Assembly (NCBI GenBank): GCA_031178005.1
Contig: JAPSJV010000022.1
Coordinates: 1-43,283, forward strand
From: Pseudarthrobacter sp.
GTDB taxonomy: Bacteria; Actinomycetota; Actinomycetes; Actinomycetales; Micrococcaceae
Direction: 5' to 3'
DNA: 43,283 bases
The position numbers and the translations under genes were made by a program. Positions within the stretch are counted from its first letter, which is position 1; the number at the start of each line of letters is the position of its first letter. Shown in pieces: positions 25,583-34,333 of this stretch. The notes under the pieces are model-generated. The model saw only the letters and a program-made list of their open reading frames with translations. It made no database searches and was not told where the DNA came from.

Positions 25583-27178
25583 CTAGGCTGCCTGGACCTC
25601 AACCTCTGCGGGGTTGCCGGCATCGGCGCCGAACACCAGCCTCTTGTTGGCGATGTTGTCGGTGAAGAACCGGTCATGGCTGACCAGCACCACGGCGCCG
25701 GGGAAGTGGAACAGCGCACGCTCCATGACCTGGGTGCTGGAGACGTCCAGGTGGTTGGTTGGTTCGTCCAGGATCAGGACGGATGCGCCGGAAAGCAGGC
25801 ATTGGGCCAGGGCCACCCTGGCCCGTTGCCCGCCGGAGAGGTTGCCGATCCGCTGCTTGAGATCGGCGTCGGAAAACTGGAACATCGCCAGGAAGCGGTT
25901 CACGGACTTCCTGGTTGCGGTGAGGGCCAGGCTGTCCGGCATGGCGTTGACCGCGTGGGAGACCGTGTCATCGGCGTTGAGTTCCTCCAGGATCCGGTTG
26001 TAGGACACTACTCCGGCGCCCTTGGCCCAGGCCACGGTCCCGGCGTCGGCGGCTTCTTCCCCGGTCAGTGTCCGTAACAGGGTGGACTTCCCGCTGCCGT
26101 TGGAGCCGAGGATCACAATCCGGTTTCCCCGGCGGATTTCGAAGCTGAGCCCGCTGAACAGGGCCCGGTCGCCATAGGACTTGCCCAGGCCCTCCACCCG
26201 GCACAGGACGTCCTTGACGTGCAGGCCACCGTAGATTTCCGTGATGATCTGGTCAACAGGACGCGGTGCACGGGATTTCTTGATTTTTGCCAGCTGGTTT
26301 CCCAGCCCTTTCCCGGCTGCCTTGGCCGCTTCTCGCCGGTCCGAGATGCCCTCGGCCTCGAAGGCCAGGAGTTCGGCCTCATGCACAAACTGGCTTTCCA
26401 GGGTTTTGAGCCGGAAGTGCTTTGCCGTGACGTATGCGGCGTAGTTTCCCGGGTACTCGTGGAGGTGGAAGTTCTCCAACTCCACAATCCGGGTCACCAC
26501 CGCATCGAGGAACTGCCGGTCGTGGGAGACGATGATCGCCGCGCCCTTGAAGGAACGGAACCAGCCCTCCAGCCATTCGACGCCTGCAACGTCCAGGTAG
26601 TTGGTGGGCTCATCCAGGAGCAGCACGTCCGGGGCCTCCAACAGGATCTTGGCCAGGGCTGCCCGGTTGCGCCAGCCGCCGGACAGGTCATCGATCGCGC
26701 AGGTGCGGTGGGCGTCGCTGAAGCCAAGTGTGGTCAGCACCTTGTCAATGGTGCGGTGATAGTCCCAGCCGTCCAGGCGGTCCATGTCTTCGAAGAGTGC
26801 GGACTGCCGGTGGATCAGGCGGTCGAGTTCATCGGAATCCGATAATTCAGTGGCGAGTGCGGCATCGATCTCCGCTAGTTCGGCTTCGATGGCCTTGATG
26901 GGTTCGAACAGTTCGTTCAGCACTTCCAGGATGGTTGCTTTGCCGTCAAGCTCGGAGAACTGGGAGAAGTAGCCCACGCGGGTACCCGCTTCGAGCGTGA
27001 CCGTACCGGAATCCGGGGACACCTGGTCCAGGACCAGCTTCAGGAGGGTGGACTTGCCGGAGCCGTTTTTGCCGATCAGGCCCACCCGGTCGCCGGCGTC
27101 CAGCCGGAAGAACGCCTCACGGAGTACCTGCACGTTGTCGAATCGGACACTGACGTCGTTCAGCCGGATCAAGCTCAT
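25583..27178 (-). CDS. ABC-F family ATPase
   Basis: ABC-F proteins have two ATPase domains and no membrane part; they act on ribosomes, some giving antibiotic resistance by target protection. In 531 residues there are two Walker A motifs (GKNGSGKST and GSNGSGKST), two signatures (LSGGWRNR, LSGGQRAR) and two Walker B motifs (LLLDEPTNYLD, LILDEPTNHLD) followed by SHDR. A charged linker of about 80 residues lies between the domains. The ATG at 27178 starts the family sequence MSLIRLNDVSVRF; AGGA is nine bases upstream. A minus-strand TAGAAT (27266-27271) may be its -10. Its stop lies 14 bases from the end of the M16 relic. A housekeeping Uup/EttA-like role or a resistance role cannot be separated. 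Confidence 0.9.
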   Translation of the reverse strand: MSLIRLNDVSVRFDNVQVLREAFFRLDAGDRVGLIGKNGSGKSTLLKLVLDQVSPDSGTVTLEAGTRVGYFSQFSELDGKATILEVLNELFEPIKAIEAELAEIDAALATELSDSDELDRLIHRQSALFEDMDRLDGWDYHRTIDKVLTTLGFSDAHRTCAIDDLSGGWRNRAALAKILLEAPDVLLLDEPTNYLDVAGVEWLEGWFRSFKGAAIIVSHDRQFLDAVVTRIVELENFHLHEYPGNYAAYVTAKHFRLKTLESQFVHEAELLAFEAEGISDRREAAKAAGKGLGNQLAKIKKSRAPRPVDQIITEIYGGLHVKDVLCRVEGLGKSYGDRALFSGLSFEIRRGNRIVILGSNGSGKSTLLRTLTGEEAADAGTVAWAKGAGVVSYNRILEELNADDTVSHAVNAMPDSLALTATRKSVNRFLAMFQFSDADLKQRIGNLSGGQRARVALAQCLLSGASVLILDEPTNHLDVSSTQVMERALFHFPGAVVLVSHDRFFTDNIANKRLVFGADAGNPAEVEVQAA

Positions 27179-27322
27179 GGGGTGCTGTCCTATCACGGAA
27201 TGGATGCGGATCCGCAGTGCCTCGCATGGCAGTACCGTCCTGTGGCCGGGGCGGCCGCAGCCAATTCTACTAGGGGCTGGAGCAACCGTTTATGTGCCCC
27301 GCTTTGCCAGTCCTTCTGCGAG

Positions 27323-27589
27323 TTAGCCGCCGGCAAACGGGGGCAGGACGTCAACGGTATCGTCCGGGTCCAGCACGGCCAGCGGGTTCCGCGCAGCCAC
27401 ACCATTAAGGAGGAAACTGCTGCGGGACAGGATCCGGGGGAGCGGTGGCGTGCCTGCGGGTGGCTCGTTCCGTTCCACAGCCACGACGGCGGCCAGCAAC
27501 TCCTCGAAGGTGGTTCCAGCGGGCAGGTCAAAGCGTTCTTCATCGGCGCCGGCCGCGGCGCGCGCGGCGGCGAAGTAACGTACGTTCAA
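27323..27589 (-). CDS. moaD: Molybdopterin synthase small subunit MoaD
   Basis: MoaD carries sulfur as a C-terminal thiocarboxylate and, with MoaE, converts cyclic pyranopterin monophosphate to molybdopterin. The 88-residue ubiquitin-like protein ends PPFAGG, the required Gly-Gly, and has FLLNGVAAR and DDTVDVLPP. The TTG at 27589 is chosen because GGAGG lies eight bases upstream, just inside the end of moaA, and the protein then begins NVRYFAAARAAAG; an ATG at 27610 would add seven residues. It is co-transcribed with moaA. Confidence 0.9.
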   Translation of the reverse strand: MNVRYFAAARAAAGADEERFDLPAGTTFEELLAAVVAVERNEPPAGTPPLPRILSRSSFLLNGVAARNPLAVLDPDDTVDVLPPFAGG

Positions 27590-27593
27590 GAAC

Positions 27594-28754
27594 TCAGCCT
27601 CCGATGGCACTCATGCTGCGGTCGGGCTGGATGAAGTCGGGCGCATCCAGGCCAACGTGGTCCATTCCGTGGGCCTTTGGTTTCACCCACATGGCGTCCT
27701 GCCAGCGGCGGGCGAGTTCGTCGTCGTCAGCACCGGAGCGGAGGAGCCCCAGCAGGTCGAACTCCTCGCGGGAGAAGAGGCAGCTCATGATCTTTCCCTC
27801 GGCCGTAATCCGGGTCCGCCGGCAGTCGGCGCAGAACGGCTCGGTGACGGAGGCGATAATTCCCACGGTGCCCAGCAGCGGACCATCGGTTTCCCCCACG
27901 GAACCGGACCCAGCGGCTGAAGATGTGTCCCGCCGTCGGACTTCAAAACGTTCTGCAGGGGCACCGTCCCGCGCCCGGGGATCGGGACTCAACACAAAGT
28001 CGTCCGAGAGCAGCCCGCGGATTTCCGCCGCCGTGATCATGTCTTTCCGGGTCCAGCCATGGTCCGCGTCCAGCGGCATCTGCTCAATGAACCGAAGCTC
28101 GTAGCCGCGGTCCACAGCCCAGGCCAGCAGCGAGGGTGCTTCGAGGTCGTTGATGCCGCGCATCAGGACCGCGTTGATCTTTACCGGACCCAGCCCGGCG
28201 TCCCGGGCGGCGTCAACGCCGGCCAGCACCCGGTCCAGGAAGGGGCGGCGGGTCAGTTGGGTGAAGGTTTCCTCGTGGAGGGAGTCGATGGAGACGTTGA
28301 TCCGGGTGAGGCCGGCCGATTTCAGGGCAGCAGCTTTGCGGTCCAGCCCGACACCGTTGGTGGTCAGGGAGATCGGCAGGAGGGGGTGGTTGCTCCTGAT
28401 GGCAGCGATGATGTCCACCAAATCCGCGCGCACCAACGGCTCGCCACCGGTGAGCCGCAGTTCCCGTACGCCTAACCTGTCCACACCGATCCGGACGATG
28501 CGTTCGATTTCCGCAGCGTTCATCACGGCCTGCTTTGAGAGCCATTCAAGACCCTCCGCGGGCATGCAGTACGTGCAGCGCAGGTTGCACTTGTCCGTGA
28601 GGGACAGCCGCATGTCCGTGGCGCGGCGACCGTAACGATCAACCAAGCCGGGAGGCGCGTCACCCGGGCGGCGCGGCGGGACGCCAGGCACGGCGGTATC
28701 CGATGCGTTCGGAGTGCCGTCCCGGGGCTGCGGGATACCCAGCTGAACAGTCAT
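27594..28754 (-). CDS. moaA: GTP 3',8-cyclase MoaA
   Basis: MoaA is the radical SAM enzyme of the first Moco step, making 3',8-cyclo-GTP. The 386-residue protein has the N-terminal radical SAM cluster C56-NLR-C60-TY-C63 and RLTGGEPL. The C-terminal second [4Fe-4S] site is in PFCADCRRTRIT with a third cysteine in IMSCLF. It ends in Gly-Gly, needed for catalysis in MoaA. An extra N-terminal stretch of about 35 residues (Pro/Arg-rich) precedes the family start. moaD follows four bases after the stop. It is divergent from moeA. Confidence 0.95.
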   Translation of the reverse strand: MTVQLGIPQPRDGTPNASDTAVPGVPPRRPGDAPPGLVDRYGRRATDMRLSLTDKCNLRCTYCMPAEGLEWLSKQAVMNAAEIERIVRIGVDRLGVRELRLTGGEPLVRADLVDIIAAIRSNHPLLPISLTTNGVGLDRKAAALKSAGLTRINVSIDSLHEETFTQLTRRPFLDRVLAGVDAARDAGLGPVKINAVLMRGINDLEAPSLLAWAVDRGYELRFIEQMPLDADHGWTRKDMITAAEIRGLLSDDFVLSPDPRARDGAPAERFEVRRRDTSSAAGSGSVGETDGPLLGTVGIIASVTEPFCADCRRTRITAEGKIMSCLFSREEFDLLGLLRSGADDDELARRWQDAMWVKPKAHGMDHVGLDAPDFIQPDRSMSAIGG

Positions 28755-28886
28755 AAATTCAGGCTACGCCACGTTAGGAAAACCATCATCCCCCGTCCGT
28801 AATGCAGTCCGCGGTTACAGTTGTGCTGAGCCGCCACGAAAGAGTTTTCGCCGTGACACAATCCCATCCTCATACGGAAGGCCCGC

Positions 28887-30119
28887 ATGCACAGCCAGTC
28901 CCACCAGCAGCATTCAGGTGCTACGCCCCAACAGCACAGGGAACGGGTCCGGGAGCTGCTTGCCGGGCTCCTGGCACAGGGTGCCACTGAAGAACTGCCG
29001 CTTTCCAAGGCGTTGGGCAGGGGACTGGCCACGGACATCATGGCGCCGGTGGACCTTCCGCCTTTCGCAAACTCCCAAATGGACGGATTCGCCGTGTCCA
29101 GCAGGGATATTGACGACGGCGGCACTGAGCTGCGCGTGTCCGCCGCCATTCCTGCGGGATTGGCTCCCGCGCCCCTGGAGCCCGGCATGGCCGCCCCGAT
29201 TATGACCGGAGCCATGATGCCGGACGGGGCCGACGCCGTCGTGCCTGTTGAGCGGGCGGAACCGGCCGTATTTCCGGAGCCAGGAAGCAATTCCTCGGTC
29301 CGCCTCCCAAAAACGGTGGCGGGAACCTTCGTCCGGCCGGCGGGCAGCGACATCAGGGCTGGGCAGTTGGCCTTGCGGGCAGGAACGTTCCTGGGCCCCG
29401 GCCAGCTGGGTCTTTTGGCTGCCCTGGGCCTGGACAGCGCAGTGGTCTACCGGCAGCTGACCGTCCTGCTGATCACCACGGGCGACGAAGTGGTGGAACC
29501 CGGCCGGAAACTCGCAGCCGGCCAAATCTACGACGCCAACGCCGCACTCCTGGGCGCTGCCATGCGACAGGCGGGCCTCCGAGTCATCCACCCGGGCATC
29601 GTCCCGGATAAGCCCGGCCAGCTGCAAGAGCTCCTGCTCGAGCACCAGGCCAGCGTGGACCTGATTGTCAGTTCCGGCGGAGTCAGCAAGGGCGCCTATG
29701 AAGTGGTCCGCCAGGCACTGGCCGGGCAGCCTGTCAGTTTCGGTCACGTCAGCATGCAGCCCGGTGGCCCGCAAGGGATTGGCACCTGCCACGGCATACC
29801 CTTTTTCGGGTTCCCGGGTAATCCCGTGAGCTCTCTGGTGTCGTTTGAAATGTTCCTTCGGCCCGTGCTCTCTGACTTGTTTGGAGCTCCGCAGCCACGT
29901 CCGGTCACCAGGGCCCGGCTGGCGGAAGGGCTGTCATCCCCTGCAGGCAAACACCAGGTCCGCCGGGGTACCGTGGCCCCTGACGGAACGGTGAGGCTTG
30001 AGGGGGGCGAAAGCTCGCATCTGGTCCATGCGCTGGCGTTGTCCAACGCGCTGGTCCACGTCCCACTCGGGACCGCGTCGCTCGCTGCAGGCGAAGAGGT
30101 GGAAGTATGGATGTTGTGA
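28887..30119 (+). CDS. moeA: Molybdopterin molybdenumtransferase MoeA
   Basis: MoeA inserts molybdenum into adenylylated molybdopterin. The 410-residue protein shows the family order: [18 protein letters not shown]-like [37 protein letters not shown] and [12 protein letters not shown] His/Gln-rich N-terminus (HSQSHQQHS) is unusual but short. GGAAGG lies four bases before the ATG. It is the first gene of the plus-strand Moco operon and overlaps moaC by 13 bases. Actinobacterial genomes often hold several moeA paralogues, so this copy may be specialised. Confidence 0.94.
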   Translation: MHSQSHQQHSGATPQQHRERVRELLAGLLAQGATEELPLSKALGRGLATDIMAPVDLPPFANSQMDGFAVSSRDIDDGGTELRVSAAIPAGLAPAPLEPGMAAPIMTGAMMPDGADAVVPVERAEPAVFPEPGSNSSVRLPKTVAGTFVRPAGSDIRAGQLALRAGTFLGPGQLGLLAALGLDSAVVYRQLTVLLITTGDEVVEPGRKLAAGQIYDANAALLGAAMRQAGLRVIHPGIVPDKPGQLQELLLEHQASVDLIVSSGGVSKGAYEVVRQALAGQPVSFGHVSMQPGGPQGIGTCHGIPFFGFPGNPVSSLVSFEMFLRPVLSDLFGAPQPRPVTRARLAEGLSSPAGKHQVRRGTVAPDGTVRLEGGESSHLVHALALSNALVHVPLGTASLAAGEEVEVWML

Positions 30120-30631
30120 CTTCTCCAGCATCAAATGATCATCAGCAAGCCAACGCTGAGCGCCCCTCCGGCCTTACTCACCTGCGCCAGGACGGTACCG
30201 CCCACATGGTGGACGTTTCCGGAAAGGCCGAAACCACCCGCGAGGCAACAGCCACCGCCACTGTCCGCAGCACCGCGGAGGTACTCGGATTGCTGGGCAG
30301 TGGCGGACTTCCCAAGGGCGACGCGCTGTCAGTGGCCCGGATAGCGGGCATCCTCGCGGCCAAGAAGACACCCGAACTCATCCCGCTGTGCCACCCGCTT
30401 CCGCTGTCCAAAATTACAGTGGACTTCGAAATGCGCGAGGACAGCGTTGAAATCCTGGCTACAGTCCGGACCAGGGGAGTCACCGGCGTCGAGATGGAAG
30501 CACTGACGGCCGCGAGCGTGGCGGCGCTGAGCGTTTACGACATGATCAAGGCAGTGGACAAACACGCTGTCCTGACGGATATCCGCGTGCTTGCAAAGAG
30601 CGGCGGCAAGAGCGGAGATTGGACATTATGA
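30107..30631 (+). CDS. moaC: Cyclic pyranopterin monophosphate synthase MoaC
   Basis: MoaC turns 3',8-cyclo-GTP into cyclic pyranopterin monophosphate. The 174-residue protein contains [44 protein letters not shown] and YDMIKAVDK, all core MoaC blocks with the catalytic lysine region. It starts inside the end of moeA (13-base overlap) and shares an ATGA with moaB. The N-terminal 25 residues are extra. Confidence 0.96.
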   Translation: MDVVTSPASNDHQQANAERPSGLTHLRQDGTAHMVDVSGKAETTREATATATVRSTAEVLGLLGSGGLPKGDALSVARIAGILAAKKTPELIPLCHPLPLSKITVDFEMREDSVEILATVRTRGVTGVEMEALTAASVAALSVYDMIKAVDKHAVLTDIRVLAKSGGKSGDWTL

Positions 30632-31158
30632 GCACACCTTCAAGCAGCGGATCCAACACTCCGGTGCACCAGCATGGTCCGGTAGGCGGCAAGGCCGGCG
30701 TCGTCATCGCGTCAACGAGGGCAGCGGCAGGCGTCTATAAGGACGAGACCGGACCGGTAATTACCGATTGGCTCACCGAGCACGGATTCGAGACCCTCCC
30801 TGCTGTGGTGGTGCCCGACGGCGATGCCGTAGGTGCCGCCATCCGGGCACTCCTGATGCTGGATCCGGCAGTCATCATCACCAGCGGCGGCACCGGCCTG
30901 AGCGTCGATGACCGCACGCCCGAGGTCACACTGCCCCTGCTTGACCGCGAGGTACCCGGGATTATGGAAGCTGTACGCAGGGCGGGGGCGGAAAAGACCC
31001 CGCTGGCCGCGCTCAGCAGGGGCTACGCCGGTGCTGCCGGAACCACTTTTATTGTGAACCTCCCGGGATCGCCCCACGGTGTGATGGATGGGCTTGGAGT
31101 ACTGGACCCTGTCATCGGGCACGTGTGCGAACAGCTGGCAGGCGGCCATGGGCACTGA
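30628..31158 (+). CDS. moaB: MoaB/Mog-type molybdopterin adenylyltransferase
   Basis: This protein belongs to the MogA/MoaB family, which adenylylates molybdopterin before metal insertion by MoeA. The 176-residue sequence has [39 protein letters not shown] and NLPGSPHGV. The ATG at 30628 overlaps the moaC stop; an in-frame TTG at 30619 is possible. A Gly/His-rich end (LAGGHGH) overlaps moaE by 11 bases. MoaB and Mog cannot be separated here, but the context supports adenylyltransferase activity. Confidence 0.92.
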   Translation: MSTPSSSGSNTPVHQHGPVGGKAGVVIASTRAAAGVYKDETGPVITDWLTEHGFETLPAVVVPDGDAVGAAIRALLMLDPAVIITSGGTGLSVDDRTPEVTLPLLDREVPGIMEAVRRAGAEKTPLAALSRGYAGAAGTTFIVNLPGSPHGVMDGLGVLDPVIGHVCEQLAGGHGH

Positions 31159-31606
31159 GGCAAAGTTCGACGTCGTCGCCGCCATCCTGAGCGACGCCCC
31201 CATCTCCGTGGACCAGGCCATCGCCGCGGTCGAATCCGATACGGCCGGTGCGGTGGTCAGCTTCAGCGGGGTAGTCCGCAACCACGACGGCGGCAAGGCC
31301 GTCCAGCGGTTGAGCTACACGGCCCATCCAAGCGCCGAGCAGGTGCTCGCGGACGTTGTCGCCGGCTTGCTGGCGGACCATTCCACGGACCAAGGTGAAG
31401 CCCCGGTGCGGATCTGGGCAGCCCACCGCGTCGGGCCGCTGGAGATCGGCGATCCCGCGCTGGTGTGTGCTGTGTCCGCGGCCCACCGCGGCCAGGCCTT
31501 CGCGATCTGTTCCGAGCTGGTGGACCGGATCAAAGAGCAGGTGCCCATTTGGAAGGAACAGTTCTTCAACGACGGTACCGTCGAGTGGGTTGGCGCGGGG
31601 GCCTAG
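31148..31606 (+). CDS. moaE: Molybdopterin synthase catalytic subunit MoaE
   Basis: MoaE binds MoaD and builds the dithiolene of molybdopterin. In 152 residues it has GAVVSFSGVVRNHDGG, AAHRVGPLEIGD and the active-site lysines in PIWKEQFF. The ATG at 31148 overlaps the moaB end. Its partner moaD is on the opposite strand in the neighbouring moaD-moaA unit, so the two synthase subunits are produced from divergent transcripts. It is the last gene of this operon. Confidence 0.95.
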   Translation: MGTEAKFDVVAAILSDAPISVDQAIAAVESDTAGAVVSFSGVVRNHDGGKAVQRLSYTAHPSAEQVLADVVAGLLADHSTDQGEAPVRIWAAHRVGPLEIGDPALVCAVSAAHRGQAFAICSELVDRIKEQVPIWKEQFFNDGTVEWVGAGA

Positions 31607-31693
31607 TCTTCCGCGATCTGCGGGGTCCGTGTGAGGTGAATCGCTCCGTCGCCGGGGCGTTGACACACTGCAAGGCGCTGCCCGTGGCGACTG

Positions 31694-31699
31694 TAGGGT
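31694..31699 (+). promoter_or_regulatory. -10 element of dapB
   Basis: TAGGGT lies seven bases before the dapB ATG, so the transcript may be leaderless. An AAAGG lies very close to the ATG but is too near for a normal ribosome binding site. Confidence 0.4.
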
Positions 31700-31706
31700 T
31701 AAAGGC

Positions 31707-32465
31707 ATGACCAAACTTCTCCACGTTGCCGTGCTGGGCGCAGGCGGCCGCATGGGCGCTGAGGCCGTCAAAGCCATCGAAGCCGCCCCGGACCTCACCC
31801 TGGTGGCCGCACTGGGCCGCAACGATTCCCTCGAAACCCTGGCCAATTCCGGTGCCGATGTGATGGTGGACCTCACCGTCCCCGCCAGCACTGAGGAGAA
31901 CGTCCGCTTCGCCGTCGAACGGGGGATCCACGCAGTTGTGGGCACCACCGGTTGGGATGCTGGACGGCTGGCCAGGCTGGAGGAACTGCTTGCCGCACAC
32001 CCGTCTGCGGGCGTGCTCATTGCCCCCAACTTCGCGCTGGGCTCCGTGCTCGCGTCTGCGTTTGCGGCCAAGGCTTCCCAGTACTTCGAGTCAGTGGAAG
32101 TGGTGGAGCTCCACCATCCCAATAAGATTGACGCCCCCTCGGGCACGGCTGTCCGGACAGCCCAGCTGATTGCCGCTGCACGCACCGAAGCCGGTGTTCC
32201 TGCAAGCCCTGATGCCACCGAAACCGGACTCGAAGGCGCCCGTGGCTGCGACGTGGACGGCATACGCGTTCACAGCGTCCGGTTGCGCGGCCTTGTGGCC
32301 CATCAGGAAGTCCTCCTGGGTGGCGAGGGCGAGCAGCTGACCATCCGCCATGACTCCTTTGATCGGGCGTCCTTTATGCCTGGCGTCCTGCTGGGCGTTC
32401 GCCATGTAGCCCGCCACCCAGGCCTGACCGTAGGCCTTGACGGCTACCTGGACCTGGGTATCTGA
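31707..32465 (+). CDS. dapB: 4-hydroxy-tetrahydrodipicolinate reductase
   Basis: DapB reduces hydroxy-tetrahydrodipicolinate with NAD(P)H in lysine and diaminopimelate synthesis. The 252-residue protein has the nucleotide-binding GAGGRMG at residues 10-16, and the substrate motif HHPNKIDAPSGTA starting at H136. DapA, the preceding enzyme, is 4 kb downstream. A small membrane-protein gene follows two bases after the stop. Confidence 0.97.
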   Translation: MTKLLHVAVLGAGGRMGAEAVKAIEAAPDLTLVAALGRNDSLETLANSGADVMVDLTVPASTEENVRFAVERGIHAVVGTTGWDAGRLARLEELLAAHPSAGVLIAPNFALGSVLASAFAAKASQYFESVEVVELHHPNKIDAPSGTAVRTAQLIAAARTEAGVPASPDATETGLEGARGCDVDGIRVHSVRLRGLVAHQEVLLGGEGEQLTIRHDSFDRASFMPGVLLGVRHVARHPGLTVGLDGYLDLGI

Positions 32466-32467
32466 GC

Positions 32468-32953
32468 ATGGCCGCTTTGAAGGCTTTCCAAGGCAGCAAC
32501 CGAACCAAAATCTGGGTGGGTGCGGTCACGCTCCTGCTGGTGTTCTACCTGGTGGTTACATTCCAGCGCGCCTTGCTCCTGATCGCGGATCCTGACCCCA
32601 TCGCCAAGGCCTTCGGCGCGGCCTACCTGGTGCTGCCGGTGATTGGCGCTTGGGCCATGATCCGCGAGCTGCTCTTTGGCGCCAGGACCGAACAGCTGGC
32701 CAGGATTCTTGAAGCAGAGGGCGGACTGCCTGTTGACGAGCTTCCACGCACCCCCGGCGGGCGGATCGTGCGGTCGGCCGCGGACCAGGAATTCGAGAAA
32801 TACCGGCTTGAGGCAGAAGCCGCCCCTGAAGACTGGCGGTCCTGGTTCCGGCTCAGCTGCGCCTACGACGCCGCGGGGGACCGGAAGCGTGCGCGCTCTT
32901 CCATGCGGGACGCGGTCCGGCTCTTCCGCGCGGATTCCAGTACCGTCGGCTGA
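32468..32953 (+). CDS. Conserved membrane protein with a C-terminal TPR-like region (161 aa)
   Basis: The protein has two hydrophobic segments (about 16-36 VGAVTLLLVFYLVVTFQRALLL and 48-68 AAYLVLPVIGAWAMIREL). A cytoplasmic tail rich in charged residues follows, including WRSWFRLSCAYDAAGDRKRARSSM, which resembles one helical TPR hairpin. It lies two bases after dapB and is a typical actinobacterial neighbour there. I do not know its function. Its end faces the acyltransferase-like gene, 51 bases away. Confidence 0.85.
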   Translation: MAALKAFQGSNRTKIWVGAVTLLLVFYLVVTFQRALLLIADPDPIAKAFGAAYLVLPVIGAWAMIRELLFGARTEQLARILEAEGGLPVDELPRTPGGRIVRSAADQEFEKYRLEAEAAPEDWRSWFRLSCAYDAAGDRKRARSSMRDAVRLFRADSSTVG

Positions 32954-33004
32954 AAGTCCAGCGCCGCCGTCGGGAGCTTCGCCACCCGCAGCGCGGCCGC
33001 CTGC

Positions 33005-34252
33005 TCAACCGCCCGGCTTGGTTCCGGTTCCGTGTCCGGACCGCAGCGTTCCAGCGCCCAGCTTGTGGGCAGCATGGGCAACCTGCTCCAGCGGCCCGCG
33101 CCACCGCAGCACGGCGAACACCAACCCTACTGCCACGGCGGTGAGGGCTTGGGCCGTGTACATGCCTTCATCGGTCCAGCCCTGCGGCATGCCATCCACA
33201 TACATGGCCCCGAGCACCCAGACATGAACCGTGTAAAGGGTCAGGGTCATGGCTCCGGCGCCCCGCAGGGGCAGCAGCAAATCAAGATTCAGCCATGATC
33301 CCAACGAACCCAGCAGCAGGCAGGCGCCCAGTGCCGCAGCAGCAGCGGATGAGGAATGCAGCAAGTCCAAGGTGGTCCCGGAATGCGGCGCCGCAGTAGC
33401 CAGCCACCACCATGATCCCGTTTGCTCAATGCCCGTGAGGTTGACCTGCAGGAGGCTTTCCAGCGGCCATCTGTCGTCGAGGACGGCCTCCAGGGCCTGC
33501 CGGCCTCCCCAGTCCTCCATTAAGGCGTTGCCAAGGGCCTTGGTGGCCACTGCAACCGCGGTACCGGTAACGAGCAATATCCCGGCCACGCGGGGCCTGG
33601 ACAGCGGCAGCCGGCCGATCGCCAGGCCAACCAGCAGGAAGGACAGCCACTGGAAAGCCGGGTAGTATCCAGTGAGGAACAAGTCGCCCAGCAAGGGGCC
33701 GGGTGTGGAAAGGTCCTCCCATGACGGATTGTGCCCCAGGTGCAGGGGCGGGTCCCCGGCCAGGAGCCATGGCCGGAGCAGATACGCCACGACCGGGGAC
33801 AACAGGATCCAGCCACCGGCCCACAACAGAAGGTGCTTGAGCCGAAGGCCCAGGAAGGGCAGGATGCACAGGAACAGCAGGGCATAGTGCACCAGGATGA
33901 TGGCCACGTTCACGTCGAGCCCGCCCAGTGTGAAGCCGACGGCGGCGATCACCAGGGCCCGCAGCGCGATGCCGCGGCGTGCCCGGTTCAGTGTTTGGCC
34001 TGACAGCGGAGCCTCCCGGCCGGTGGCCAGGGCCAGCCCGACGCCGGCCAGCACGGCGAACAGCGCGGAGGCGCGGCCGGAGAACGCCAGCCCAACCCAG
34101 GTAGGAGTCAGATCGGCGTTTCGCTCGAACGTGGGCATCAAGTGCGTTGCCATCATTCCAAGCAGCGCCAGCCCGCGCGCCGCATCAACACCTGTCAGCC
34201 GCGGCATGACGCGCAGGGTGCCGGCGACGAGGGAGGGGGAGCGGGCCGTCAT
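33005..34252 (-). CDS. Polytopic acyltransferase-like membrane protein (DUF1624/DUF418 type)
   Basis: The 415-residue protein has about ten hydrophobic segments. Its start, RLTGVDAARGLALLGMMATHLMP, matches the heparan-alpha-glucosaminide N-acetyltransferase-like domain, whose family passes acetyl groups across a membrane. The C-terminal GAMTLTLYTVHVWVLGAMY resembles the end of DUF418 proteins. Probable role is acetylation or export of an envelope component, but no substrate is evident. The ATG at 34252 lacks a clear Shine-Dalgarno; an ATG at 34207 is an alternative. It is divergent from the LexA-box promoter 50 bases away. Confidence 0.8.
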   Translation of the reverse strand: MTARSPSLVAGTLRVMPRLTGVDAARGLALLGMMATHLMPTFERNADLTPTWVGLAFSGRASALFAVLAGVGLALATGREAPLSGQTLNRARRGIALRALVIAAVGFTLGGLDVNVAIILVHYALLFLCILPFLGLRLKHLLLWAGGWILLSPVVAYLLRPWLLAGDPPLHLGHNPSWEDLSTPGPLLGDLFLTGYYPAFQWLSFLLVGLAIGRLPLSRPRVAGILLVTGTAVAVATKALGNALMEDWGGRQALEAVLDDRWPLESLLQVNLTGIEQTGSWWWLATAAPHSGTTLDLLHSSSAAAAALGACLLLGSLGSWLNLDLLLPLRGAGAMTLTLYTVHVWVLGAMYVDGMPQGWTDEGMYTAQALTAVAVGLVFAVLRWRGPLEQVAHAAHKLGAGTLRSGHGTGTKPGG

Positions 34253-34298
34253 GGGCCGATACTCTCATATCCCCAGCTGTTGCAGCTGTGAACGGCGC

Positions 34299-34327
34299 TT
34301 GTATTCGAATATATGTTCGAATACTAT
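34299..34327 (+). promoter_or_regulatory. Promoter with a LexA (SOS) box in its spacer
   Basis: The -35-like TTGTAT (34299-34304), a 17-base spacer and -10 TACTAT (34322-34327) flank a 16-base SOS box, TCGAATATATGTTCGA (34305-34320). The actinobacterial consensus is TCGAAC-N4-GTTCGA, so one base differs. The palindrome extends to 22 bases (34302-34323) with 20 symmetric. Binding of LexA here would block RNA polymerase. The ATG is six bases after the -10, so the transcript is leaderless. Confidence 0.75.
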
Positions 34328-34333
34328 GGCGGC

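Noticed and set aside
25313..26077. 254-codon plus-strand frame starting in the M16 relic
   Set aside because: Its first part is the decayed M16 sequence and the rest is antisense to the ABC-F gene. It is not a real gene.
28755..28886. Moco riboswitch in the moaA-moeA gap
   Set aside because: The gap is only 132 bases and must hold two divergent promoters. No characteristic structure was seen.
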